Source of the DNA: Dolomedes plantarius
Lineage: Eukaryota; Arthropoda; Arachnida; Araneae; Dolomedidae
Length of the DNA: 64,000 nucleotides
Assembly (NCBI GenBank): GCA_907164885.2
Contig: OU015492.1
Span: forward strand, 193,076,477-193,140,476
Reading direction: 5' to 3'
The stretch's first letter is position 1. Each line of letters opens with the position of its first letter. The notes beneath the pieces are model-generated. The model had not been told where the DNA came from. It did no database searches and saw only the letters and a program-made list of their open reading frames with translations. Positions 12,461 through 24,461 of the stretch are shown piece by piece. The position numbers were made by a program, and so were the translations under genes.

Positions 12461-14887
12461 AAATAATTAATATTTTAAAATGTTTTACAATTTTTTGATC
12501 TATTACAGTAATACTAAAATTTACGTAAAGGATCCCTCATGTCACCGCGTATAGATATTCCAAATAATAAAATAATTTTCTATAAATTTGAAATTCAGCT
12601 CTGCCTAAATAAACAAAGTATTACAAGCAGTTGCAAAATAATCAATCATTTAATGCAGTTTAAAGCGTAAATCTTCTTTGCGATCATTTTCAGTAACTGT
12701 TTACACTAGGGTACACAAATCATGATCAGTGCAGATAATGTTTAAGATAATGTGCAGATAAAGTTTAAGTTTGACTTTGGGTTTTCGCATTTGAGGATGG
12801 ACGAAAATTTAAATTCCATAAATGTAAAGAAAACAAAATTTGACAGCTATTTTCTTTACTTTTATCTAATATATAAATTGGGAGTATATTCTTAGATCAA
12901 TTAAAATAGAATAAATACTATGAAAAAAATCTAATTAAGACAAATTTGAATCGTGTATTCTTATAAAACGTCCCATTTTCGATCACAATTTCGATATATT
13001 TTGTAAATGTAAAGAAAGAAATAATAAGTTTTTTTTCAAATATCTTTACTTTTAATTGTATAATTGATAACTTTATATCTGTTTATAAATCATTGTATAA
13101 ACAAATTTTAGTCCTTTTATAATTGTGGTATTATTTTTAAAATGTTTCGTTTGCTAAAGCAATGCATTCATATTATGTCTTTTTAAGCAATAAAATATTT
13201 TCGTATTCTAAATTGTTCTTATATGAAATACTTAACAAATGGTTAATATTCATCCTCCAAACTTTCGCGAAAAAGTAAGACAATGATTTGATGAATTCTG
13301 GTTTAAATTTTCTTTAAAATACTTTAAATGCTATGCCATGTGCTTTAGAACGTCGAATTGCAGTCGTTACAATAATATTAAATAAATTTTGGAGTTAAAT
13401 CAGTCTAATTTCATTTTAAAACAGAATAGCCCAGAGTTCTAGCTGACTATCTCCCGGACTTCTGGAAGCTGAGATAGAGAATTCAACAAGCGTTCGTTTG
13501 CATTGAGTCGGAATACGCTGGTTAAAATTTCAGAGCTTTTAATTACACGCATATTCCTGAACTGAAAATTATATTTCTTGTAAAGTCGGTGTCACTGATC
13601 TGATATTGCTGTTCGTTTATTCATTTATATCTCCACTTTATTAACCGTAATTTCTAAATAAGCAAAACATTTTTAAATCAAAGATTTTCATGAAACAATA
13701 ATCATATGACATAATTATAGACATATAAAGTACAGAATCAAAACGGCAAGTGTAAAAATTTTATTAAATTCTGAAATTATCTAATTATTCAAGATATGAT
13801 AACATATTTTAAGTTTATGAGGAATGAAATTATTTCTGTCGAATAAAAATATCAATTATGTGTATAGTATTTTCCTGAAAACATACACGCAGTCTCAAAA
13901 TATTTGCTCAAATTTTCTGTAATACTTCTTATTGTAGTAAAAAATATTCGATTTTTAATAATTTTAGAATTATTGAGTAATTATTGAAGTGTTATAGGAA
14001 TCTTTTATTTCACTGAGTGAAGTATTTTTATTTTTCTAAACTGCATGAGGCATAACTAGAGAAATAATTTAATGGGAAAATGAATCATCAGATGTAATGG
14101 ATATAAATTTAGGCATAGTAGTTCCAAAAAACATAAAGACATCTGGGATGGTCGGAACACATATCTATAAAACTTATGATGATACATATACAATCTGTGA
14201 TTTATGGTATTGTTTTGGGAAACTATACAAGACCCTTTCAATTTATTGCATGACACACTGAATGCATAAACAACACATTTCAAAAATTTGAATACTACTA
14301 TTTCACAGAAGTGTGGTCAAAGGTATGTCAGGGTGCGAGAAAATTGCATGCTCAAAAACTAATACTACTATATTTATTTTTTACTATTGTACAGCTGTGA
14401 ATATATTTTGAAATTTCGCTTAGTTTACGTTATTATCAATAAATATTCAATGAGTGTCGCCTTAAGACATCGGAATTCATTTAAAATATTTTGTTGGGAC
14501 ATTTTACTTCTTCCACGGTGTATCGTTTTCCGTTTGTACAAACATAACCTGTCAGACGTCAATCTTTTGGGTTATGTTTATTTTTTTCTCCATTTTTTTA
14601 AGTATCAAAAATAATTTACAGATTAATAAACAACATCCGTAAGATTAAAAATATTGCTACTGTTTTATATACTTTGATAGCATGATGGCAGTAGATTTAT
14701 AACAATAAAAGTTTTTGAATCTATTTCGAAGGATTTTCAATAAAGATTTCAATAAACATTTTGATAGGAGTTTAAAGCAATTTAATCAAAGTCTTAAACC
14801 CCTTATGGAATTTTAAAGGTATTTTATTCGATGCAAAATATTTATACATCACTCTTGTTCATCTCTTGTCCATCACGCATGTGCGTA
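12461..14887. other. A+T-rich DNA, no gene seen
   Basis: No supported ORF. About 13430-13570 is non-repetitive and less A+T-rich than its surroundings; it could be conserved non-coding DNA, but nothing identifies it. Confidence 0.5.
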
Positions 14888-15096
14888 TTGGAGATACAGA
14901 GACTTAAAGTCTAATGAGTGCTGAGAAATGACTGCTGGAGTCTGATTTGTAATGCCCTCTGTTGGCAGCAGAAATAAGCTGGAGGTGTACCAGTTTTAAA
15001 ATAAGATAGCAATGACTTGTATGAACATGAAAATGAGGCTAACTCCATTCTTTTAAAAGAGGAGTTGGACCAAATAAGTCTTTCAATAAGGCTTTT
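14888..15096. mobile_element. Short inverted-repeat element (family A), 5'-truncated copy
   Basis: Matches 51550-51753 over CTGAGAAATGACTGCTG, the GTAATGCCCT region and TGACTTGTATGAACAT, to a degraded right end near AATAAGGC. The left terminal repeat is missing. It has no coding capacity. Confidence 0.8.
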
Positions 15097-18000
15097 ATAT
15101 GTATGTGAATGAGAATGTGAGATTCTTGTTATTCAGTACACGTTATCAAATTAAAATTCTCGAAACTTCAAGTTAAAGTTAGCTGTTTATTTATCAATAA
15201 TTGTTATCGGACTTAGTTACCAATCTTTAACTGAACCATTTAAGAAATTCATTTGCATTGCATAAATATAGAAAGTTATTTTTACACTAAAGTGCCAAAC
15301 CATTCTGCAAGATAAACAGCATTTCTTATAACATGAACTAATTCCTCCCACTGTTTAAGCACACATTTTTTTGTAAAACACTAATCTATGAAAAATTCTC
15401 ATAGAGAAAATTTCTTTGATTTGCATGACGTAAAGATAAATTTTAAGTTGTTAAATTGCGATTTCGTAATACTTGTTTATTAGAATTCAAGTTCAAAATT
15501 AAGTAAGACATAATTCATTAATCAGAAATATCTTAGCTGTATTTTGAAATATAATTGCTGTAAGCTAAATACTAAAACTAACTTCGATCAAAGACGTTAT
15601 AACATGTTTTGATATTTTCATAAATGGAATTATAATTTACTAATTAACAGTGTACAATGATAGAAAATTTTACTGATGTTATAAAGTTAACGTATGCAGA
15701 AAGTTAACATAACTTCATTAACAATAAATTAAATCTATCATGGATCATTCTCGCAATTAACAATTACAACAAAAGAAGAGCTTAAACAGTTTTACCACTG
15801 TGTGAAACTATTAAGGAAATTAACTATTGTCTTTCCAAGTCACGTAGAAAATACATATAAATATATTTTTTTCATTCTTCCGATCCATTAAATATAATAG
15901 AAAACGCCCTCGTAAATGTTTAGAAAGACATCAAGCTAAGCTATTATCTTACACTTTCATCTAAAAATGCATAAATGAACATATGAGGATAATTTCGGTA
16001 AGTATTTTTTAATAGGAAACATTTTTATTTATGAAATGGATCTATAAAAATATCCCTTTGATGTATTCTACTTCCAGTAAGAAAACTAAACTGCTTAAAA
16101 TTAATAACTATAAAAAATCATCCGATAATTTGTTAAGGAAGATCAAAATTAATTTATTATATTTTCTGAAAATTTCGTTATACATTATTTTAATTTACAA
16201 ATTATCCTATTGCGAATCATTGTAATTACCACAATGCAAAAAACAAAGTAACTATACTATTACAATTAAAAAGTTAATAGCAATGAATTTTCTTTCCATT
16301 TTCATTAATATTATAACCGAATGTTTAATAATTTTAAAGCAAATTATCTTACATACTATAATTTTGTTTCAAATCGCATAAATAAATGGAATGTTTGAAA
16401 AAGTTATTTTATTAAATCTCATAAAATATCTTTAAAACAGTCATGGCTGTAAAAAGGAAAAAAAATATTTATATTAAAATTTATAATGTCTACAATACAT
16501 TTGCTATTCTATTACTATCAGTATAGCATCAAAAAATCATTAACGTAATAAGAAGCCGCAGATTTCCTGATACGTTTTCGATAAAAGTCACCTTATAAAC
16601 ACACGTTTCCCGGATATAAAAATAGTATATTATCAGCGAAAGACATGACTGAAGCTTGAAAGACTGCTTTTCTCCAGATGTTACGAGAATTTAATGCCAG
16701 GAACACTTAGAGGAAACGCTGAACCGTTAGTAACCGCAATATTTCACTTACTGATAGTTGTTACAGCTCGGAATCCTCATGTTTATAGTAAGTATGGAGA
16801 TATTAATGGATAAACGTATTGAGTCGAGATATATTTTGTTTCATCATTTCGCTAGCATTGGGCAGTGTTTAGTGTAGAAGAAAAGTATTAAACCCTTATC
16901 TTGAAGCCGTTTCTTTTATTCCTATCATATTGAAATGTACAAGCTTGAAATAATCCTTCCCAAATTTTTAGTTTTAGTGTTGCTCATAAAATATTTAATT
17001 TACACTCAATAGGTTTTATATTGTGTGTGTGTATTTACATATATATACATAAATACACGTGTATATATATATACATATATATATATAAGACAGTGTGTGT
17101 GTACGGCATATATGTACGTTAAAAAATATATCTTTTAAAATATAATAATTATGTAATAATTCAGTAAAATGGGTCCAACAGTTATGGAACGTTATGTTTC
17201 TTTCTCTGTGGAAACTTACTTTTATTTCACTGATATTATGACAAGTTATTGCTAGGTCCATCTAAAAGACAATGAGTAGTGAATAAAGAACAATCGACAT
17301 ATTTTGGGGATATTTATTTGGAAACTATATACAGTCATTGAAGTCAGTTTGTTAAAGAGGGAACCCGGTAGACGAGACAAATTTTAAAACCTTATTTAGA
17401 CAGTGTCTGAAGGTAAAGAACTTCGAGAACAAATGTGGATTTCAACCAATTTACGCTTGAGGGGTTCAATGATGAAAAATGACCGCTAATTCTATCACTA
17501 CCATGGGAAATGTTCCAAAACGACAGAAGAATCCCCATGATAAATTTACTTAACCTCACACTCTAAGAACTAAAAATAGATTAATTGAAAAGGGTAATTA
17601 ATAGACCATAGAAAATATATAGAACTGGGAAAAGGATTTTAATTTTTGATCTAACACGCAGTGATATCCTAGTGTAAGTGTCTGAGTGGATGTTTAAATG
17701 TGGCATAATAATGCCACTTTTTCTATTGTCTCAAAAGCTTATATCTAGAAATTCCTAAACAAATACTGAAATTTTGTCTAATCTTTGATATTTAGATAGC
17801 GTAAAGACTAGTACTTAAATATTATCCATCGCTACATTATATCATGTCTTCATATAAAAAATTTTATTTACTCGCAATCTGATGATATTTTTTGCATACA
17901 AGGTCAAACAATATCTTATTTATCTCTCTATTTGGCTATTTTTATTAATATTCAACTAGCTTTAGGAAACTTTGAAAATTTTCTCTTTAATGAAAGTTCC

Positions 18001-18515
18001 TGCCACTTTTCTCAACAGCTGATGTTTATAAGAGAAAATGTACTATAATCAGTAGAGTTTTAATTCATATGAATGTAAAAGAAGAAATTATTTGGATGTA
18101 AGTAATAAATATTAACACCTTAAAAGATATTAAATCTTTATGAGACTAAAGTTAAAAATGATGGAATATCTTGTGTGTTACACAAAGATTTATTTCCTCG
18201 TGAAATACGAAACTTTTTATACACGTATATAAAATTTGGTCTTATAAATTACGATTTAGTCTACCTACATGTTTTGGGAGAACAGAATAAAATTCATATA
18301 GTAAAGCATGATACATTATTATCCCAAACACTTTAAAAAATAGTGTAATAACTGAAAATCATGTTAATAAAAACAAAGACTTTTTACGTAAGAAATTTAA
18401 AATAGTTCATTTAAAAACAGTTTTCACTATGCAAAATTTATTTCCCGTTTTAAGATGTGCGAAATCGTAATGCATTTAACAGCTCCAAAATCAACGAAAT
18501 TGAACTATCCGATGT

Positions 18516-18517
<2 letters not shown>
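15097..18517. other. A+T-rich DNA, no gene seen
   Basis: Mixed TG/TA simple repeats at about 17020-17105. A somewhat G+C-richer, non-repetitive patch lies at about 16600-16770. No coding or RNA feature could be supported. Confidence 0.55.

Positions 18518-18569
<52 letters not shown>
18518..18569. repeat. (TA)n microsatellite
   Basis: Pure TA run abutting the left end of the pogo-type element. Confidence 0.97.
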
Positions 18570-18572
<3 letters not shown>

Positions 18573-19111
18573 TCGAACCTCCATATATCGAAGTAGCAAA
18601 ATGCCGGAAAAAAATTCGATATATAGAACTCCATTTCCAATTTATATCCCAATCACATTAAATGAAAGTTAGGGAACAACTAAAAAATAAATTAATGTGA
18701 AAGATTTATTGCGTACTATATAACTTTAATAAAAACAATAATCCAGTTAGTGGTTACAGTGATCACAGTTACATTCTTTTTAAAAAAAACTACGAATATA
18801 TTGCAGAACAGCCAGTTTTGCGGAAAGTTCATCAAAGAAATGCTCGCATTTATTCAGTCCATTTAAAAACTTCATCAGGGATGTTTTCCACGAATTGAAG
18901 TCCACGAAGTATTGTTTCAAACGCCAAAAATTGGGAGATTTTATTCTAAAGTGGAATAAAATCTCAAAATATGTCGTGAAAAAAATTTCGATGCATAGAG
19001 ATTTTTTCGATATATAGAAACAGTTTTTCTATGTAATGAACATTGAGATTTGCTAAGAGTTCGATATATAAAAAATTTCAATATAGAGAAGTTTGATATA
19101 TGGAGGTTCGA

Positions 19112-19114
<3 letters not shown>
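18570..19114. mobile_element. pogo/Tigger-type non-autonomous element, 545 bp
   Basis: Left end CAGTCGAACCTCCATATATC and right end GATATATGGAGGTTCGACTG are perfect inverted copies over 20 bp, flanked by TA on both sides. CAGT-starting ends with CGAACCTC are typical of pogo/Tigger-like members of the Tc1/mariner superfamily. Internally, the CGATATATAGA-type motif of the termini recurs near 18620, 19008 and 19060, giving subterminal repeats. No transposase is encoded. Confidence 0.85.
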
Positions 19115-19205
<91 letters not shown>

Positions 19206-19285
19206 TCTCTATCTATCTATCTCTATCTATCTATATATCTATATATACACATACAAGTATAAATTTATTTATTTATTTATTTATT
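19115..19285. repeat. Compound microsatellite TA, CT, TCTA, TTTA
   Basis: A TA run to about 19151, a CT run to about 19210, then TCTA/TATC tetranucleotides to about 19240 and a TTTA run at 19263-19285. Confidence 0.95.
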
Positions 19286-19559
19286 CTCTTCCAATTTCTT
19301 TTTATATTCTCCCAAGAGTAAGAATTGTCTAACTCAAATAAAACTTTTCTTTCACTAATAAATTCGGAATATGATGCAAATTTCTGGCATGAAAAAATTT
19401 CTTTAGTTATTTGGGAGTACGTAGTAGTCCGAGGGGCCAAATTTGGAGAATATGGAGGGTGACGACCAATGTTTTAGAATAATTCTAACAGTTTTATCGC
19501 TGGGAATGCAAATGAATCAGTCTATTTTCACGGAATATTTTTTTCTCTAAATATGGCAT
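19286..19559. other. Unassigned DNA, possibly eroded Tc1 flank
   Basis: No feature is clear. The text around 19430-19470 could be an eroded upstream part of the adjoining Tc1 fragment. Confidence 0.3.
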
Positions 19560-19800
19560 TTTCTTCCTTATTTCACAATCTTAATACTCCCCTAAATACG
19601 CAGTCCCGTCACATGAATGTGAAAACCGCCTACTAGGACAATGCGACGTGTCGTAAAGCTCGTATTAAATTTGCGTGGTTCGAAGAGCCCCAGGAGGAGT
19701 TCACCATATTCTCCTGACCTCCAAATTCCCCGGACATAAACCCAATCGAGATTTTGTGGGATCAACTTGATCGTTTTGTTAAATGGGAAAGCCATCAATA
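19560..19800 (+). pseudogene. Tc1 transposase 3' fragment
   Basis: From about 19638 one frame reads D-N-A-T-C-R-K-A-R-I-K-F-A-W-F-E-E, then P-P-N-S-P-D-I-N-P-I-E-I-L-W-D-Q-L. These are the second Asp and the Glu motifs of a Tc1 DDE domain. A TGA falls between them where a Trp codon is usual. The first Asp, the DNA-binding domains and both termini were not found, so this is an isolated relic. It resembles the 5626-6835 element most, judged by the shared P-P-N-S-P-D motif. Confidence 0.75.
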
Positions 19801-22121
19801 ATATCAGTGCAGATGAGGAATACCACAGATTTTGACCGTGGTAATATCAAATGATTGTCGAAGATTAGATAAAGCCACTTTTAAATATAATTGTGAGTTG
19901 ATTTTTTCCTAAATTATAGTACATTTCCAGTATGAATGATATTGAGAAAATCTAATATTTATGGTATATTAGTAAGTAATATTTAATATACCATCTTTGA
20001 AAATTTTGTCTGCGTATTTGAAACAAAAATGGTTTGCATATTTACTGCTAATTTAAAAGAGTCTAGTTAAAATAAAGTTACTCCACTGAAAATTTATCAT
20101 ATTATCATCTATATTCACTCATTTAAAAAATGGAAATACGAAAATGTTATTACTTACCTATATTTTATTTTTTCGCTTCTGATATTTATTTATATAGTTG
20201 CTTATTCGTTGCTTTTTTATTTAATTAAATGCTAGTATTCAGTGCGTTTGAGAATATAAGTATATTCTTTTTTAAATGAAACACCAGCAGTGACTTTTGT
20301 ATTAATTTCGTACACTGATATTAAATGCACATTATGTTAAACGTCTGGCTAATACATGTTAAATTACATATATAAAGTTTTTATGTACTAATATAGTTAA
20401 AAATGATTAAGTGAGCCTTTCTAGTTTCGAATTTAACTAAACTGATAGTCTCCGCTTAACTTCCCACATTATGTAACTAGACTCTGTAACACACAGTGCC
20501 TAAATGGGCTGGTAACACATGCTGATCCATTAATGCAATATTGCAGATAGCAGAGTTCCAATTAGTTGTACCAGTTCTATTGTTTCGGAATCCGCACGCG
20601 GAACTCAGAGAGTTCAAATCTATCTCGGAAATGTGGACTTAATCGCTTGTCGAACAATGGACTTTGCAAAGTTCTAAAGCTCTAATAACAGACGCTGTGC
20701 CTTCAGCCGTAGGAAGCACACAATTGCTAATTGCAAGATAATGCAGCAGTTCACTGAGGTAATGCCACATCTTGTAATTCAGAAATAAGTGCTTATTATT
20801 GTAGATAATTAAATAAATATCATTTTAAGAACAATGTCTGTATTATGGGTTTTCTTGTAAAACTGAGTATCTGGAGTATTTCATTATGATATGGAAGGCA
20901 TTAATCAGTTATTTTCTAATTCTGTTATATGGATGTAACTTAATATCATGAAAAGAAGTATAAAACACTTTGTGCCTAAAAAAATTACTTTAAAAGAAAA
21001 AGGTGAAATGAGCTCAGTGAAATATGTTTTATGTTTAGGAAGCCCGAGAATAAATGTATTACACACACTATACAGAATTTTGAGACTATCGTAGGATACT
21101 TTTAAAATTGATCGAATAATTGGAAATTTTGATTTCAAAAAGGAAAACTCCAAAAAATAAAGAATATTTAGTGTTTGATTAATCTACAAAATTCATTCTT
21201 TTCTTTTCAAAATGATTACTCATTTGCATACATAAAATTGTTTTCAAATAATTTTTGTTTTAGGATATTTTTAAAAATATATAAAATATTTAATAATTCT
21301 AAAATGCAGAAAAAAATTTTGCAGGGTAAATTTTGCTTCGTAGAAAATATTTTTAGAAAATCCAATCAAAAGCTTGAAATAAAATGAATAAATTTAGGGC
21401 TGAATGAATGAATAAAGCTCTAGAAAATTTTATAAAGATATGGTGCAAAGAATATTAGAAATATTCTTCAAAAATGTCAATGAAAAATCTAGTTTAAGCA
21501 AAATTGACTTTAAGTACACATGTACAGCATAAAATTTTTGCACCTCGCAACTTAAAATAGCAGAAACATGCATTTATTGTAATTTTATTTTAAATGATCT
21601 TTGAGAATGTTGCAAACATATTAAGATTAATAATTAATAATAAATATGACATTTTGGAAATTTCAAAATTGTCATATTAATGCATAATATATGATGCTTC
21701 GGACAATCTCTCATGTTTTAATCTCAATATATGTCTATTAAAATTTTCGGAGGTATTTTTTTAATTCCGGTAAAGTTATAAGGGCATCATTAAAATATAG
21801 CATTAAAATAAATTGCACGTGTTTCATTTCCAATATATGACCCTTACACTGGTAATTTTTTCGATGAATATTTACAAGGAAATACCCATACACTACAAGG
21901 AAAACTCAACGAAAAATTAATAAAAACTCTGATTATTTTAAAAATGAACCTTGCACTCATCGTAACACTGAGTTAATGCAAGATGCAATTTTAACACGGA
22001 GGGAAAAACAGTTCAAACTTTAAACTTTAATAATCGATTTCTATTTTTTCGCCAACTCTTGTTAATTACTGCTCACACAATGCACAAAACCGTGCTCCAC
22101 TTGTTGATAATGCATAGCTTT
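19801..22121. other. A+T-rich DNA, no gene seen
   Basis: No ORF above background. About 20450-20765 is less A+T-rich and non-repetitive and ends in a CACTGAG/GTAATG donor-like string; it is a weak candidate exon or conserved non-coding block. Confidence 0.5.
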
Positions 22122-22210
22122 TTTTTTTTTTTGGGGGGGGGGGCAAAACAACGTCTAAATCCAGGTTTGATAAATATCATTCCGAGTCCGATAAATATCA
22201 TTCCGAGTTC
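22122..22210. repeat. T-run/G-run and 22-bp direct duplication
   Basis: A poly-T run passes directly into about 11 G (22122-22143). It is followed by two copies of GATAAATATCATTCCGAGT (near 22169 and 22191) just outside the left terminus of the 22.2-24.5 kb element. Confidence 0.85.
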
Positions 22211-22481
22211 ATTTAGAATGATTTTTTCTATATATGAGGCGTTGCGGATTCGAAGGGCGAACTCAACATTTTTCAATCCTTTTTTCGTAACTTGGTTTCA
22301 AAGGCATTAGTGATTAGGTAGATAAATTTGTTGTTGAGTTTGCCTTTTTAACCATGTAAAAGTAGGTCTGAAAGTAGCGCTTAAATCACCTAAGAGGGAT
22401 AGAGCTCCCTATACGAAGGGTGAACTCAACACCCTCTTCCTTCTACTCGAACGCCGCTCATTATTTTCCACATGTTTTCAC

Positions 22482-22709
22482 GTGGCTTGGATAATGCAAT
22501 CTGTTTCGTTTGCCCGTCACATGTATTGCGTAAGCTGTTTTGGGTTGTTATCGCGATATCATTATGTGAAGTTATGGATATATTTTCAGGTTACTCTTGA
22601 AACAGATGGAAAAACGGGAAGACGTCGAAAAAGGAGGAGGCAAAGAAGAAAAGGATCTCTGGCGAAGAATATTCTCAAGGCACATGAATGCTGTGGTAAC
22701 AACTCTTGA
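22482..22709 (+). pseudogene. Basic N-terminal fragment of the 22.2-kb element ORF
   Basis: 75 codons, about 230 bp inside the left terminus of the element. Codons about 44-64 are extremely Lys/Arg-rich (R-R-R-K-R-R-R-Q-R-R-K), followed by S-L-A-K-N-I-L-K-A. This could be a nuclear-localisation or DNA-contact region of the transposase-like protein further downstream. It is open but not in continuous frame with the next recognisable segment. The function is inferred from position and charge only. Confidence 0.4.
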
Positions 22710-23209
22710 ATTCCGTGAGCCATGTAGCTGCCATTTGGAAAGCGGGCCGAGATAATGTTAAAGACACTAGTTAGGTCTTACATAATTCGTATTTATCAAA
22801 ACTAGTGATAAGCAAAGACTTGAAAAGGTCTTTTGTAAATGGAAGACTGAGTCGGACTTTGCGGCGTCTAGAGTACACTGTAGTGATATACAATAGGAAA
22901 CACAAAGTGTGCTGTATCGCATGTTACATTTTTTTTATTTCCAATAGCAAAGGAAAATGACAAACTCTTACAAGTTAACAAGATTAACAAGGAACATGAA
23001 ATATAAAAAAAAGGAACAGTAAGAGAAAAAAGTCAATGTTCCATCAGCAGATGTCGTGCACTCCAATATCGCTTTACCTCGGAGTCTCCACGCAGAGCCG
23101 AGCATTTCGGTTCTGCCGAATTCATGCTGATGAATAGTTCATGCTGATGAAGGGGTTCTCGCTATCTCATTTGACTTACAGCAGGCATTACCCACCCCTG
23201 AATTGATCA

Positions 23210-24080
23210 GTGTTATCCAGTTTTATAAACGGAAACTATGGATATTCAACCTTGCATTCATAGCAATAAAACAGGGGCCTCTAAAATGTATTTGTGGGAT
23301 GGAATGATAGCAAAATGTGGATCATATGCAATCACTAGCTGCATTAGTCACTTCCTATCAGACTTTTAATAATTTCATTAAAAAAGTGATTATGTTTAAT
23401 GACAACTGCTTTGGACAGAATATGAATTTGTTTAACCTGAGTTTTGTTTAACCTAAGTTTTGTTTAACCTGAGTTTTGTTTAACCTGAGTTTTGTTTAAC
23501 CTGTCTTAACAATCTACAAGGGTATAGTCAAAGAAATACGACAGGTTTTTGTGACGTCTGACCATTCCTACCTTCATTGTGACCGGGACTGTAGACATAA
23601 GGAGAAAGAGGTGCGGATTACCAGCGTCTACTCTAAAACTCATTAAGAGTACTCCATTCTAAAATGTCGTCAGAAAACACCATTCACGGTAATGAAAGTC
23701 ACGCAATATTTTGTTTTGGAATCCGTCGTTCTTCAAAAATCGACAACAAAAACTCAGCTACAAGGCGCCAAATTTCAGGATGGTAAAATTTGTGAGTTCT
23801 CCAAAGACTACAAACAGGGGTTTTACATCCAGAAAACTTACAATTTTGGTGTCAAAACTGCAGTGAAACTTCAGAAAGGAAATCAGTTATGACCCATCGA
23901 AGTTCAATCAAGCGAAAGTTAAGTTACAGCGGCTTTATGATTCTCCTATGCCACTGCGAAATTGAAGGATATTTGAGATCTACTGCCGTACGTTCTTTTG
24001 TCATGTTTAACGTACTTCATAACCATTCTGGAAAATCAACCTGGAACTATCTACACACCAATCGAGGGTGACCCTGGGGA
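23210..24080 (+). pseudogene. Degenerate transposase-like ORF with N-D-N-C-x-G-Q-N motif
   Basis: Segments in alternating frames join into one protein pattern: F-Y-K-R-K-L-W-I-F-N-L (about 23220), then I-H-S-N-K-T-G-A-S-K-M-Y-L-W-D-G (about 23250), then K-K-V-I-M-F-N-D-N-C-F-G-Q-N-M-N (about 23383). After a repeat array comes T-S-D-H-S-Y-L-H-C-D (about 23556). A 66-codon open stretch at 23692-23892 includes Y-K-Q-G-F-Y-I-Q-K-T-Y, followed by Y-D-P-S-K-F-N and Y-T-P-I-E-G-D near 24055. I recall a repetitive arthropod/cnidarian protein family of this layout, with a likely RNase-H-fold (DDE-like) core in which the D-N-C-x-G-Q-N aspartate may be catalytic; that assignment is uncertain. At least three frameshifts and several stops inactivate this copy. 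Confidence 0.6.
23427..23503. repeat. 16-bp tandem repeat, about 4.8 copies
   Basis: Unit TTTGTTTAACCTGAGT, with one copy carrying A for G. It begins immediately after the N-D-N-C-x-G-Q-N codons, and a 16-bp period shifts the reading frame at each copy, so it breaks the ORF. Confidence 0.95.
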
Positions 24081-24461
24081 AATAGAAAACGACCTAAAAC
24101 TGATGTAAAAGATATTGTTCAGTTTAAAATAGAATTAATATATTTTTTTAAGTTTAATGATAAATAAAAAGTTGAGACTTTTAATTTTTTAAACATTTAT
24201 CATGTGTATATTTGTAGAATAAAGTTCTTTTCATTACAAGTCGGGTCTTCTCTTGTTTTCTTCTTTCATATTTATTTCCTTTCCTCAGTTTAGAATTATT
24301 GTCGTAGCTTACATTTATTACAAAAGTTTAGACATCCCAGAGCAAAAACAGCTAAAATGCCTTATTTGTTTAGTTCTCCTGAGTTAAAAATTACAAACGC
24401 GGTTTTCTCGATACCAGCATATGTCGAACTCGCCCTTCGTATCCTCAACGTTTCATAAATA

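Larger units (their letters stand above)
22228..24461 (+). mobile_element. Unclassified 2.2-kb DNA element with inverted termini
   Basis: The left terminus (about 22228-22268) contains CGAAGGGCGAACTCAACA and the right (about 24422-24461) the inverse of CGAAGGGCGAGTTCGACA. Similarity extends outward through a TATGA..CGTTG..GGAT stretch, about 40 bp each. A third, direct copy of the core (ACGAAGGGTGAACTCAACA) lies at about 22412-22430, giving a subterminal repeat. Between the termini is a degenerate coding region with an N-D-N-C-x-G-Q-N motif. I do not recognise the superfamily from the termini, and target duplications could not be fixed. Confidence 0.65.
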
